Shown here one piece after another: positions 1 to 7,081 of a stretch of DNA of 48,433 nucleotides. The position numbers and the translations under genes were made by a program. The DNA is taken from NCBI GenBank assembly GCA_017462645.1, contig JAFTQR010000011.1:1-48433 (forward strand), read 5' to 3'. Source of the DNA: Acholeplasmatales bacterium. Lineage in GTDB: Bacteria; Bacillota_I; Bacilli_A; Acholeplasmatales; Anaeroplasmataceae. The notes below the pieces were generated by a model. It did no database searches, was not told the DNA's origin, and saw only the letters and a program-made list of their open reading frames with translations. The first letter of the stretch is position 1. Each line of letters starts with the position of its first letter.

Positions 1-1
1 A

Positions 2-166
2 AAGAATCTAAGATGGTTTTTAGATACACCAACCTATAAAGTAGATAATTATATTGGTAAAACTAAGAAAGAAATTAAAAATACTTCATTTTTTAATTAT
101 GTATATTATGGTGATGGAGATACTGTAATATATCAATCACCAGATCAAGGTGAGAAGATAAAATAA
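2..166 (+). CDS. Penicillin-binding protein, C-terminal PASTA end (5' end outside window)
   Basis: Only the last 54 codons are visible. The frame encodes a PASTA-like tail (YKVDNYIGKTKKEIKN, then YGDGDTVIYQSPDQGE), which in class B transpeptidases of the PBP2x/SpoVD type follows the catalytic domain and is extracytoplasmic. It is nearly the same as the end of the truncated copy at 2569-3000, but a one-base insertion and a substitution give a TAA four codons earlier. Because the 5' part is not visible, I cannot say whether this is the intact gene or another fragment. The stop is followed at once by the first copy of a 25-bp sequence that recurs at 2993 and 4203. Confidence 0.75.
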   Translation, partial: KNLRWFLDTPTYKVDNYIGKTKKEIKNTSFFNYVYYGDGDTVIYQSPDQGEKIK

Positions 167-171
167 GGAGA

Positions 172-196
172 TACTATAATGCTATATATGGGATGA
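172..196 (+). repeat. 25-bp repeat, copy 1 of 3
   Basis: Starts TACTATAATGCTATATAT and ends GGGATGA. It is identical over 25 bases to 2993-3017 and 4203-4227. Here and at copy 2 it follows a PBP gene end. Sequence similarity to the other copies stops right after GGATGA, so it behaves like a junction. The 80 bases that follow hold only a possible 27-codon ORF from 193 and an imperfect 12-base direct repeat (212 and 244). Confidence 0.85.
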
Positions 197-291
197 TTAA
201 ATCATTTGGTTTTGAAAAAGAGGACATTTTAAATGAAAAAACGTTGAAAAAGAGGGCAAAACTATATATAATATAATTGGAGTTGATGCAT

Positions 292-1647
292 ATGCTATGG
301 AGAAAAAAACAAAAAGATATTGTAGAATGGATTCGTAAAGAAAAAAAAGCATTATTAATTACTGGTGCTAGACAAATAGGCAAAACATACATAATTAGAG
401 AAATGCTTAAACAAGAAAATTGTGATTATGTTGAATTCAATCTTATTGAACAACCAGAAATGATAAAGGTTCTTGAAGCAGTTACAAATAACAACTCTCA
501 AGCCTTTATTGAAAGGTTATCAATTGCTACAAGTCATAAGCTCGTTAAAGGAAAGACAATAATATTTTTCGACGAAATTCAAGAGTACAAAGAAATAGTC
601 ACTAAAATTAAATTTTTAGTAGATGATGGTAGTTTTAAATATGTTTTCAGTGGTTCTTTACTTGGTGTGGAGCTAACAGGATTGAAATCAGCACCAGTGG
701 GATATTTAAATACTATTGAAATGTTTCCTCTTGATTTTGAAGAATATTCAATTGCATTAAATATAAAAAAAGAAACACTTGAAAGGCTGTATAAAGCATT
801 TGAAGAAAAAAGAACTGTAGATGACTTTGTTCATGAAAAAATGCTTGAAGCATTTAGAAGTTATCTTTTGGTTGGTGGAATGCCTGAAGCAGTTAATTCT
901 TATGTTAACGATCATGATTATAATGAAATATATAAAATTCATCTTAATATAATAGAACAATATAAGTTGGATTTTACAAAGTATGAAAAAGAAAAACGAT
1001 TAAAATTAAAAAGCATTTATAATCTCATTCCTTCAGAGCTTGCTGATAAGAATAAAAGATATATTTTTAAAGATATTGATCCTAATATTAAATTTGATAG
1101 ATATGAAAATAGCTTTAATTGGTTAATTGATGCAGGTGTTGCAATTCCAGTATATAATGCAACTGAGCCTAGGTTACCTCTTGAAATTAATAAAAAGAGT
1201 AATTTGTTTAAACTATTTTTATCTGATATAGGTTTATTAACTAGCTTATACGGCAAAGCCACTCAAATGGCAATTATGAATCAAGATTTATCACTTAATT
1301 GTGGAGCCATCTATGAAAATGTGGTTGCGCAAGAATTAAATTCACATGGTTATGATGGCTATTATTTTAATAGTCATAAACAAGGAGAGTTGGATTTTGT
1401 TATAGAATATAAAAACCATATTGTACCTATTGAAGTAAAAAGTGGAAAGGATTATAGAAAACATTCGGCTTTAGATAATGTTGTAAACAATAAAGATTAT
1501 GGTGTGAAAGAAGCCTTTGTTTTTTCTAATGCTAATATTTCAGTTGATGATAAAATAATTTATTATCCAATTTATATGATAATGTTTGTCAATGAAGAAA
1601 TGATTGAAATTCCGAAATTGAAAAAGATAGATTTATCTATCATATAA
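292..1647 (+). CDS. AAA+ ATPase with DUF4143 C-terminal domain
   Basis: A 451-residue protein of the AAA_14/DUF4143 group. Walker A is GARQIGKT (residues 25-32), Walker B is IIFFDEIQE (about 90-98), and GSLLG near 125 is a sensor-like loop. The C-terminal third has ELDFVI followed by VPIEVKSG, the DUF4143 end that resembles a PD-(D/E)XK nuclease core. Such proteins are common in mobile and accessory gene sets, and their substrate is mostly unknown. I chose the ATG at 292 because GGAG at 279-282 lies nine bases upstream; an in-frame ATG at 286 would be too close. It stands alone between two PBP gene ends, so it was probably acquired by insertion. Confidence 0.85.
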   Translation: MLWRKKQKDIVEWIRKEKKALLITGARQIGKTYIIREMLKQENCDYVEFNLIEQPEMIKVLEAVTNNNSQAFIERLSIATSHKLVKGKTIIFFDEIQEYKEIVTKIKFLVDDGSFKYVFSGSLLGVELTGLKSAPVGYLNTIEMFPLDFEEYSIALNIKKETLERLYKAFEEKRTVDDFVHEKMLEAFRSYLLVGGMPEAVNSYVNDHDYNEIYKIHLNIIEQYKLDFTKYEKEKRLKLKSIYNLIPSELADKNKRYIFKDIDPNIKFDRYENSFNWLIDAGVAIPVYNATEPRLPLEINKKSNLFKLFLSDIGLLTSLYGKATQMAIMNQDLSLNCGAIYENVVAQELNSHGYDGYYFNSHKQGELDFVIEYKNHIVPIEVKSGKDYRKHSALDNVVNNKDYGVKEAFVFSNANISVDDKIIYYPIYMIMFVNEEMIEIPKLKKIDLSII

Positions 1648-1721
1648 TCAAAAGAAGATATAGAAAATATGTAGTTTTAGCTATTGTTATTAAGATTATT
1701 GAATAAATGAGGTTTGTCCAT

Positions 1722-2462
1722 ATGAAAACTAAAATTATAAATATAACAATTTGTATATTAATAGGTATTTTTGTAATCCTATTTCCAGTTATATCAGGAA
1801 TTATAGTAGGAATAACAAAAATGGAAGGAGCTAGTATATTATTTTTACAAGCCTTTTTTATGTTGTTACCTATAATTATATTTATAATATTAATTCTATT
1901 AAAAAAGATTAATGGAAAAGATATTAGACTTGTAACAAATGTTAATAAAAAGAATTATTTATATTATTTACCTGTTGTTCTAGTATATATACCAGTATTA
2001 ATAGGTGGATTTGTTTGGAAGGGGAGTGCCTATTTTTTTGGCAACTTATTATTGTATTTAGCGGTTGGTATTGCAGAAGAATTATATTTTAGAGGTATAA
2101 TACCACATTTGCTTGAAAAGGATTTTAAAAAGGAACCTGTCATTTTAATTTCTTCATTAATATTTGGGTTAGGGCATGCTGCTAGTGCATTTGCAAATAA
2201 TAATCCAATAGTTGTTGTATTAACAATATTAAATGCTTTAATATTTGGCTTTTTAGCTATATGCTTGCTTTACAAGACTAAGACTATTGTGCCGCTAATG
2301 ATTATCCATTTTTTATTTGATTTTGAAACAAAATTTATTGCATTAGAAGGTAATGACTTAAGTATTGCTGAAGGAGTTAGAGGATCAATAATGCTCATAT
2401 ATGCGATTATTTTATTTGTGTTAATTAGAAAAACTTCAAAATCAGAAGTTATGGGGAACTAG
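1722..2462 (+). CDS. CPBP family intramembrane metalloprotease
   Basis: A 246-residue, mostly hydrophobic protein with about seven or eight membrane segments. The CPBP/Abi (CAAX protease-like, PF02517) motifs are present in order: EELYFRG (Glu119, Glu120, Arg124), FGLGH (His151) and HFLFDF (His196), which are the expected metal-binding and catalytic residues. In Firmicutes these proteins act in bacteriocin self-immunity, peptide processing or signalling; the substrate cannot be told here. An ATG at 1707 is in frame, but the start at 1722 has a better-placed AGG and starts directly at the charged end before the first membrane helix. It follows the DUF4143 gene by about 70 bases and ends just before an IS-like remnant. 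Confidence 0.88.
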   Translation: MKTKIINITICILIGIFVILFPVISGIIVGITKMEGASILFLQAFFMLLPIIIFIILILLKKINGKDIRLVTNVNKKNYLYYLPVVLVYIPVLIGGFVWKGSAYFFGNLLLYLAVGIAEELYFRGIIPHLLEKDFKKEPVILISSLIFGLGHAASAFANNNPIVVVLTILNALIFGFLAICLLYKTKTIVPLMIIHFLFDFETKFIALEGNDLSIAEGVRGSIMLIYAIILFVLIRKTSKSEVMGN

Positions 2463-2467
2463 ATATA

Positions 2468-2568
2468 AAATGAACTGCCCCTTGTCAAGTAGACACGGTA
2501 AATAAAAAATAAAAAATAAAAAATGGCTTAGTTAAGCCGAAAAATGAACAGAAATCTCCTGCCCGATA
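2468..2568. mobile_element. Probable remnant of an IS3-family insertion sequence end
   Basis: The segment begins ATGAACTGCCCCTTGTCA and continues AAGTAGACAC, which resembles the terminal inverted repeats of IS3/IS150-group elements (TGAACTGnCCC...TAGACA type). It is followed by a 7-base tandem run (AATAAAA, three to four times) and an unexplained, comparatively G+C-rich stretch. No transposase is present and no second end was found. It lies at the point where the truncated PBP sequence begins, so an IS may have mediated that rearrangement. The family call rests on resemblance only. Confidence 0.4.
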
Positions 2569-3000
2569 ACGTTAGTCTTAGGTAAAACTGGAACAGCTCA
2601 GGTAATATCATCAACAGGTGGATATGAGTCTGGTCATTACATTTTATCATTTTTAGGTATGGCACCTATGAGTGATCCAGAGATACTTTGTTATCTTGCA
2701 ATAGGTAAACCACAAAATTGTGTACAATATGGTGGAACTGTTGCAGCACCACTTGTTGGTGAAATAATGGAACAATCACTTACCTATTTAGGTATAAATA
2801 GAGATTATGATAATCAAATAGAAAAGAATTTAAGATGGTTTTTAGATACACCTACCTATAAGGTAGATAATTATATAGGTAAAACTAAAAATGAAATAAA
2901 GAATACTCAATTTTATAATTATGTATATTATGGTGATGGAGATACAGTAATATATCAATCACCTGATCAAGGAGAGATGATAAAAGAAGAGATACTATAA
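2569..3000 (+). pseudogene. 5'-truncated penicillin-binding protein gene (transpeptidase end plus PASTA)
   Basis: The reading frame opens abruptly at the third transpeptidase motif: LGKTGTAQ at 2578-2601 corresponds to the KTG box of class B PBPs. It continues through the end of the catalytic domain (GGTVAAPLVGEIM) into a PASTA-like tail and stops at 2998. The SxxK and SxN motifs and all upstream sequence are missing and no start signal fits, so this is a fragment of about 144 codons and not a working enzyme. Its last 165 bases match the PBP end at the start of the window almost base for base. It is followed by the second 25-bp repeat and a complete hairpin at 3009-3030. This is probably the ancestral 3' flank. 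Confidence 0.85.
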
Positions 3001-3017
3001 TGCTATATATGGGATGA
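2993..3017 (+). repeat. 25-bp repeat, copy 2 of 3
   Basis: Identical to copies at 172-196 and 4203-4227. Only in this copy do the last nine bases (ATGGGATGA, 3009-3017) pair with a following TCATCCCAT (3022-3030), forming a hairpin with a four-base loop. The other two copies keep only the left arm. The breakpoint between copies therefore lies at the loop of this hairpin. Confidence 0.85.
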
Positions 3018-3030
3018 GTTTTCATCCCAT
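3009..3030. terminator. Terminator-like hairpin after the PBP end
   Basis: A nine-base-pair perfect stem ATGGGATGA/TCATCCCAT with loop GTTT. The following sequence is A+T-rich, but the U run is weak on both strands. It separates the plus-strand PBP end from the minus-strand DUF1016 gene that ends at 3034. Confidence 0.5.
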
Positions 3031-3033
3031 TAT

Positions 3034-3999
3034 TTAAATTCCATTTAATTTTCTTTCTAAATATTCAGGTAATTCCTCTATAAATTTATATTTTGATATT
3101 GCTAAAGGCTGAGATAAGCCTTGGAGAGATATCTTACATATAATATTATCTGCATCATGACATAAAAGTAAACCAATGGTTGGATTATCTATATTATCCT
3201 TTAAGAAAGTATCAACAGCATTAACATAAAAAATTAGTTGGCCTATATTTTCTGGTTCAAATTTTGTAAGTTTTACTTCAATAACGACAAATGAGTGAAC
3301 TTTAAAATTATAAAATAATAAATCTATTCTTCTTATTGAATCTCCTATATTTAGTTCATATTCTTTTCCTACTAACGCAAATCCCTCACCAAGGTCCTTT
3401 AAAAATACTACTATGTTTTCTAATAGTTTATTTTTAAATTCATATTCGTTATTGTTTTTACTTATTCCTGGATAATCAATAATATAAGTATCTTTAAACA
3501 TGTTTTCAATAGGTAAATTTATTTGGATGGAATTATTAGTGTTAGATAATTGTAATAGATATGTTCCTTTTTTAATTTCTCTTTCAACTTCAGGTCTAGA
3601 TAGTCTATTATTATAAGCATAATTAATATACCACATAACTTCCTCATGTGAGGAACACTTATGAATTATGCTCAGAATTGTTGCCCAAGGAATTTGGCTC
3701 ACAGGCTGTGAGCTAATTTCATAATATGAAAAAGTTTTAGCAAATAAAGACATTCGTTTCAAATTAGCTAATGACATCCCATGATAACCTTTTAAATCAA
3801 GAGCTAATTTAGTTAAAAATTTATTTCCCCATTGTTTTTGTTGATTTATTATTGTGCCTATTTCATAATAAGTCATAATCATAGTGCTATTAACAACAAC
3901 CATAGCTTTAGCTTGATTGGAACTTAGAGTGCTCTTGATTTTTTCTAATTCTTTTAAATAATCTTTCTCAATAATTGTAATTTCTTTTGTTTTAGTCAT
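3034..3999 (-). CDS. DUF1016 (YhcG-type) PD-(D/E)XK nuclease domain protein
   Basis: 321 residues. The N-terminal half (about 20-150) fits the DUF1016 N domain, with VNSTMIMTYYEIG and IPWATILSII. The C-terminal half has a PD-(D/E)XK core: RIDLLFYN (Asp226) followed by VVIEVKL (Glu241, Lys243) and IGQLIFYVN. Proteins of this type are putative endonucleases found on genomic islands and beside restriction or defence genes. The start is set at the ATG at 3999, which has AAAGGA eight bases upstream; an in-frame TTG at 4023 overlaps the attenuator U run and is unlikely. Expression probably depends on the leader/attenuator at 4014-4129. Target and physiological role are not known. Confidence 0.85.
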   Translation of the reverse strand: MTKTKEITIIEKDYLKELEKIKSTLSSNQAKAMVVVNSTMIMTYYEIGTIINQQKQWGNKFLTKLALDLKGYHGMSLANLKRMSLFAKTFSYYEISSQPVSQIPWATILSIIHKCSSHEEVMWYINYAYNNRLSRPEVEREIKKGTYLLQLSNTNNSIQINLPIENMFKDTYIIDYPGISKNNNEYEFKNKLLENIVVFLKDLGEGFALVGKEYELNIGDSIRRIDLLFYNFKVHSFVVIEVKLTKFEPENIGQLIFYVNAVDTFLKDNIDNPTIGLLLCHDADNIICKISLQGLSQPLAISKYKFIEELPEYLERKLNGI

Positions 4000-4029
4000 A
4001 GTAATTTTCCTTTCTTTTCTCAAAAATAA

Positions 4030-4059
4030 AAGCCTTACCGCATTTTAGCGATAAGGCTT
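4030..4059 (-). terminator. Intrinsic terminator/attenuator of leader copy A
   Basis: A twelve-pair stem (one G-U pair), six-base loop, then TTATTTTTG on the minus strand. It lies between the promoter and the DUF1016 start, so it would stop transcription unless opened. Confidence 0.85.
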
Positions 4060-4095
4060 ATTGTTCATATTAAGTTGGAATATTTGTAATATCAT
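4045..4095 (-). CDS. 16-residue leader peptide (attenuator ORF)
   Basis: Encodes MILQIFQLNMNNKPYR and ends with TAA inside the loop of the attenuator hairpin at 4030-4059. It has a well-placed AAGGAG. Its codon positions overlap the ascending terminator stem, the arrangement seen in translation-coupled attenuators of Gram-positive bacteria. Whether the peptide itself senses a drug or an amino acid is unknown. The ORF is destroyed by a single change in the second leader copy. Confidence 0.65.
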   Translation of the reverse strand: MILQIFQLNMNNKPYR

Positions 4096-4202
4096 AATTA
4101 CCAACTCCTTAGATAACTATATTATAGCAAAATCTCTGTTTCGAATCTATAATATTTTATCCATTTATATATTTCTAACTATTTATGTATTTATTATACG
4201 CT

Positions 4203-4227
4203 TACTATAATGCTATATATGGGATGA
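4203..4227 (+). repeat. 25-bp repeat, copy 3 of 3
   Basis: Identical to 172-196 and 2993-3017, but here with no PBP sequence next to it. It begins right after the promoter-distal spacer of the DUF1016 leader and ends two bases before the stop of the broken RhuM gene. It therefore sits at the 3' end of that minus-strand gene, as copy 2 does for DUF1016. Confidence 0.85.
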
Positions 4228-4228
4228 T

Positions 4229-5141
4229 TTAGTCTAAATATCTATTTAATAAATCATCAATATCAATACTTTCTAATTTAGATATTTGACTTATCTTTTT
4301 ACCTATATCGTTTATAGATGAACCAACATTATATAATTCATCATCTATTACTATGAATCTATCATGATACTTATTAGTTCTTACAATAGTTAAATCATGA
4401 TTTTGTTGAAATAAATTAATTTCTCTATTAGTTATAGGACTAGATGGATAAATGTAAATTGTTATAGATATAACAATACCCATTAACATTTCTAATACAG
4501 AATAATCATATAATGATTATTCTGTATTTTGCTGTATTAAATAAATTTTTAATAAAAGAATATCCTTCAAACATTTCCCCATTATAAAATATCTTATCTT
4601 TAAGTATATCTATAGAATTAATACTATCTAATCTTAATTCAACATTAGTTAATCTATTATTAAAATTAGTAATAGTAGAATTTATTTGATTAATAGCATT
4701 ATTCATTTGAATTATATTATCACTATGAGCTGTACATCTTGATTTATTAATAACATATCCATTCAGTAGATATTGTTTTAATATTGAATTAGCCCAACGT
4801 CTGAATATTATGCCTCTTTCAGATTTAACTCTATAGCCCACGGATATTATTATTTCTAAATTATAATAAGATATTTCTCTTTCTACATATCTATTACCTT
4901 CAAGTTGAACTATCGCAAATTTTGCGACAGTTGAATTTTTACATTCTTCATTTAATGCATTGTTAATATGTTTAGATATTGTTTTAATATCTCTATTGAA
5001 GAGTAAAGATATTTCGTTTCTATTCAACCAAACAGTTTCTTCATTAGGTGAAACATTAACATCTAATTCAAAATCACCATCTTTAAATTTAATTAATTCA
5101 TAATTTTTCTCAATCTTTTCAATTTTATTATTATCGTTCAT
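4229..5141 (-). pseudogene. RhuM-family virulence/DNA-binding protein, frameshifted
   Basis: The N-terminal part (start ATG at 5141, AAAAGGAAGG upstream) reads as a RhuM family protein: LDVNVSPNEETVWLNRNEIS, ISKHINNALNEE, STVAKFAIVQLEGNRYVERE, YYNLEIIISVGYRVKSERG, then FRRWAN. It stops at a TGA near 4512, in the phrase TAKYRIIII. The expected C-terminal part continues in another frame (SPITNREINLFQQNHDLTIV, then KYHDRFIVIDDELYNVGSSI), a phospholipase D-like HxxxxxxD region, and ends at 4229. The break coincides with a 35-base palindrome. A small deletion is the simplest explanation. The gene uses the second copy of the leader, which is itself damaged. Confidence 0.8.
4494..4528. repeat. 35-base palindrome at the RhuM lesion
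   Basis: AATACAGAATAATCAT, three bases (ATA), then its exact reverse complement ATGATTATTCTGTATT. It sits exactly where the RhuM reading frame breaks. No U run follows, so it does not look like a designed terminator. Confidence 0.85.
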
Positions 5142-5155
5142 AATATTTATCCTTC

Positions 5156-5271
5156 CTTTTCTCAAAAATAAAAGCCTTACCGCATTTTAGCGATAAGGCT
5201 TATTGTTCATATTAAGTTGGAATATTTATAATATCATAATTACCAACTCCTTAGATAACTATATTATAGCA
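5156..5271 (-). promoter_or_regulatory. Promoter plus damaged attenuator leader of the RhuM gene (leader copy B)
   Basis: Matches leader copy A (4014-4129) in 115 of 116 bases: extended -10 TGCTATAAT, AAGGAG, leader ATG (5237) and hairpin 5172-5201. The single difference (A at 5228 on the plus strand instead of G) turns leader codon 4 from CAA into TAA, so only three codons remain before a stop. An internal ATG could still give MNNKPYR but has no good ribosome binding site. If leader translation is needed to open the terminator, this copy should be switched off. Confidence 0.8.
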
Positions 5272-5333
5272 TATCTACACTCTGATTTCTATACGAGAGA
5301 TATTTTGAAAATAAGAATTTTATGGTAAAATAA

Positions 5334-5352
5334 AAGTATCGTTAAGTATCGT
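5334..5352. promoter_or_regulatory. Tandem repeat AAGTATCGT x2 before the XRE gene (possible operator)
   Basis: AAGTATCGT occurs at 5334 and 5344, spaced by ten bases, one helical turn. It lies about 50 bases upstream of the start of the membrane-bound XRE regulator, just after a poor TTGAAA/TAAAAT promoter-like stretch. Autoregulation is plausible but only inferred. Confidence 0.35.
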
Positions 5353-5397
5353 GACTTTTATTAGATTATTTATTATCATATGGGTGAGGTGATATAA

Positions 5398-6327
5398 ATG
5401 TTTAAGGATAACTTAATAGAGGAAAGAAAAAAACATGATGATACTCAGGATTCCTTAGCTTTAAAGCTTAATGTATCAAGAAGCCTAGTTGCTAAATGGG
5501 AGCAAGGCAGATCATTTCCCTCTTTAGATGATATAAATAAAATATGTGAGATTTATTCTTTAGAATTTGATAATTTATTATCTAAAGCTGAATTAAAGGA
5601 AAGATATGGAGTAGTTGAAAAGAAAAACAAAAGAAAAAATATTATAATTACCTCAATTATAATAGGTGCATCATTGTTTATTATTACATTAAGTATTATA
5701 TTTTTTATTATAAGTATTGGGACAACAGGTGCTTATTATAAGAGTCGAATTAAAGATTCATTTACTAGTAATTATGAATTTAAATTGCCTTTTGAGGCTA
5801 ATAATATGACCTTTGCAGGAGATTATTATTTTGATAATGATATATCATTTGATGAAATGGAAGTAGCATTAGAGAATAATGGCCATGTGGTTGAAAGAGG
5901 AAAATATGAGAATGGAGATGAATATTTAATATTAAGCTTCTTTTATGAGGATAGATTTGCTCCAATGTTTATAATATATGAAATAAATGCTGATAGATAT
6001 TGTGTAGCTGAATTAACTGACTATATTGATTATTGTACTTATTCATCACCACTTCATTTTATAGATAAAGAAAGAACGAATAATTATAATCTACAAAATG
6101 AAACAACAAATTATCTAGCAATTAATATAGACTTTGATGAGTTAGTTAGCTTTTATGAGAAGTCAGTATCTGGAATTATTAAAATTGATGTTGATAATAA
6201 AATAATATATGTTAAAGCTAAATCTTCTAAATTAGGAGATTCAATTAATTCAGTTATGAAAATCGAATATATGGAATTAGCTGATGGTAATTATATTGAG
6301 GTTAATAAGGTTTCTAGCTTTGATTAA
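5398..6327 (+). CDS. Membrane-anchored XRE-family regulator with extracytoplasmic domain
   Basis: 309 residues. An N-terminal helix-turn-helix of Cro/CI type (about residues 5-62: TQDSLALKLNVSRSLVAKWE, then GRSFPSLDDINKICEIY) is followed by a basic stretch KKNKRKN and one strong membrane helix (about 80-108). About 200 residues outside the membrane follow, with no recognised domain. This layout suggests a one-component sensor that reads a signal at the cell surface. It starts a probable operon with the lipoprotein at 6348 (20-base gap, GGAGG) and the DUF6440 gene at 7082. The start is supported by GGTGAGGTG upstream. The signal and the regulated genes are unknown. Confidence 0.75.
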   Translation: MFKDNLIEERKKHDDTQDSLALKLNVSRSLVAKWEQGRSFPSLDDINKICEIYSLEFDNLLSKAELKERYGVVEKKNKRKNIIITSIIIGASLFIITLSIIFFIISIGTTGAYYKSRIKDSFTSNYEFKLPFEANNMTFAGDYYFDNDISFDEMEVALENNGHVVERGKYENGDEYLILSFFYEDRFAPMFIIYEINADRYCVAELTDYIDYCTYSSPLHFIDKERTNNYNLQNETTNYLAINIDFDELVSFYEKSVSGIIKIDVDNKIIYVKAKSSKLGDSINSVMKIEYMELADGNYIEVNKVSSFD

Positions 6328-6347
6328 ATAACTGAGGAGGTATTTTA

Positions 6348-7079
6348 ATGAGAAAAATATATTATATCTTTATGATAGCATTATTACTTATGCTTGCGTC
6401 ATGTAATTTAGATGATGTAGGACTTAATAATAAAATTTTTTATTACGAAAAAATAGATGAAGAATCTATTGCTATCGGAAATGTTATAGAAATTCCAGAA
6501 AATGGTGCTGTTTTTATACCATATCAGATAGATAGTTATAATGTGTCAAAATTAGGTTTTAATTCAGGCTTAGGTTTTGGTGGTAATGGGTATTTATCAC
6601 AAAATAGTACCGAAAATATGTTTACTAGATGCTATATTCCATGTTCGGTTAATAGTGTAATGGGAGGTTACTTTAAGTTTGTAAATCATACTAAGATCTT
6701 TTATGGTGGAAAAGCATTTGATTTAGAGTGTTTTAATAACTTAAGAGAAGGAAATGAATTATATGTATTACCTAGTGAATATGATTCTTTTTGTGAAATT
6801 TATGATGATAAATGGCATCAATCAATACATAAAGCAAATGTTATTTATCACTTAAATAATGATAGTTTTGAAGATAATGTATATTATCTTGATTACTATA
6901 ACGACAATGAGTTAATAACATATATTCCACCAATACCAAATAGAGATGGGTTTACCTTCAAAGGCTGGTATATGGAGGAAGAATGTATAAATGAATGGGA
7001 TTTTGAAAATAGTAAGCCTTCATTTAATACATCAGATTATAAGTTGGTATTGTATTCTAAATGGATAAAGGAGAAATAA
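6348..7079 (+). CDS. Lipoprotein with C-terminal InlB B-type (Flg_new) repeat
   Basis: 243 residues. The signal peptide ends in a lipobox (LMLASC, Cys19), so it is predicted to be a surface lipoprotein. The C-terminal 75 residues resemble one Listeria/Bacteroides InlB B-repeat: VIYHLNNDS... IPNRDGFTFKGWYMEEEC ... LVLYSKW. The middle part is not recognised. B-repeats are beta-rich modules found in surface and adhesion proteins. It follows the membrane XRE regulator with a good GGAGG site, so the two products could meet at the membrane; whether they interact is inference. A DUF6440 gene starts two bases after its stop. Confidence 0.7.
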   Translation: MRKIYYIFMIALLLMLASCNLDDVGLNNKIFYYEKIDEESIAIGNVIEIPENGAVFIPYQIDSYNVSKLGFNSGLGFGGNGYLSQNSTENMFTRCYIPCSVNSVMGGYFKFVNHTKIFYGGKAFDLECFNNLREGNELYVLPSEYDSFCEIYDDKWHQSIHKANVIYHLNNDSFEDNVYYLDYYNDNELITYIPPIPNRDGFTFKGWYMEEECINEWDFENSKPSFNTSDYKLVLYSKWIKEK

Positions 7080-7081
7080 AT

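Larger units (their letters stand above)
4014..4129 (-). promoter_or_regulatory. Promoter plus leader-peptide attenuator of the DUF1016 gene (leader copy A)
   Basis: Read on the minus strand: an extended -10 TGCTATAAT, then AAGGAG placed nine bases before an ATG (4095) that opens a 16-codon ORF, then an intrinsic terminator and the DUF1016 gene. The terminator stem is AAGCCTTATCGC/GCGGTAAGGCTT, followed by TTATTTTTG. The last leader codons (AAG CCT TAT CGC) are the left arm of the terminator and the stop lies in its loop, so a ribosome finishing the leader would open the hairpin. The whole 116 bases recur at 5156-5271 with one mismatch. Confidence 0.8.

Noticed and set aside
277-294. TTG at 277 or ATG at 286 as start of the DUF4143 ATPase
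   Set aside because: Both overlap or crowd the GGAG at 279-282; the ATG at 292 has a nine-base spacing.
2504-2525. The AATAAAA tandem run as a regulatory or phase-variable tract
   Set aside because: It lies in non-coding remnant DNA after a stop codon and before a pseudogene, with no gene start or promoter near it to regulate.
4229-4489. An independent small minus-strand gene
   Set aside because: Its sequence is the continuation of the RhuM C-terminal region in another frame, and it has no ribosome binding site of its own, so it is part of the pseudogene.
2993-5271. A classical integron cassette array
   Set aside because: No integrase, no attC-like imperfect palindromes of the usual core form, and each unit contains its own promoter. 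The cassette idea is kept only in a general sense.
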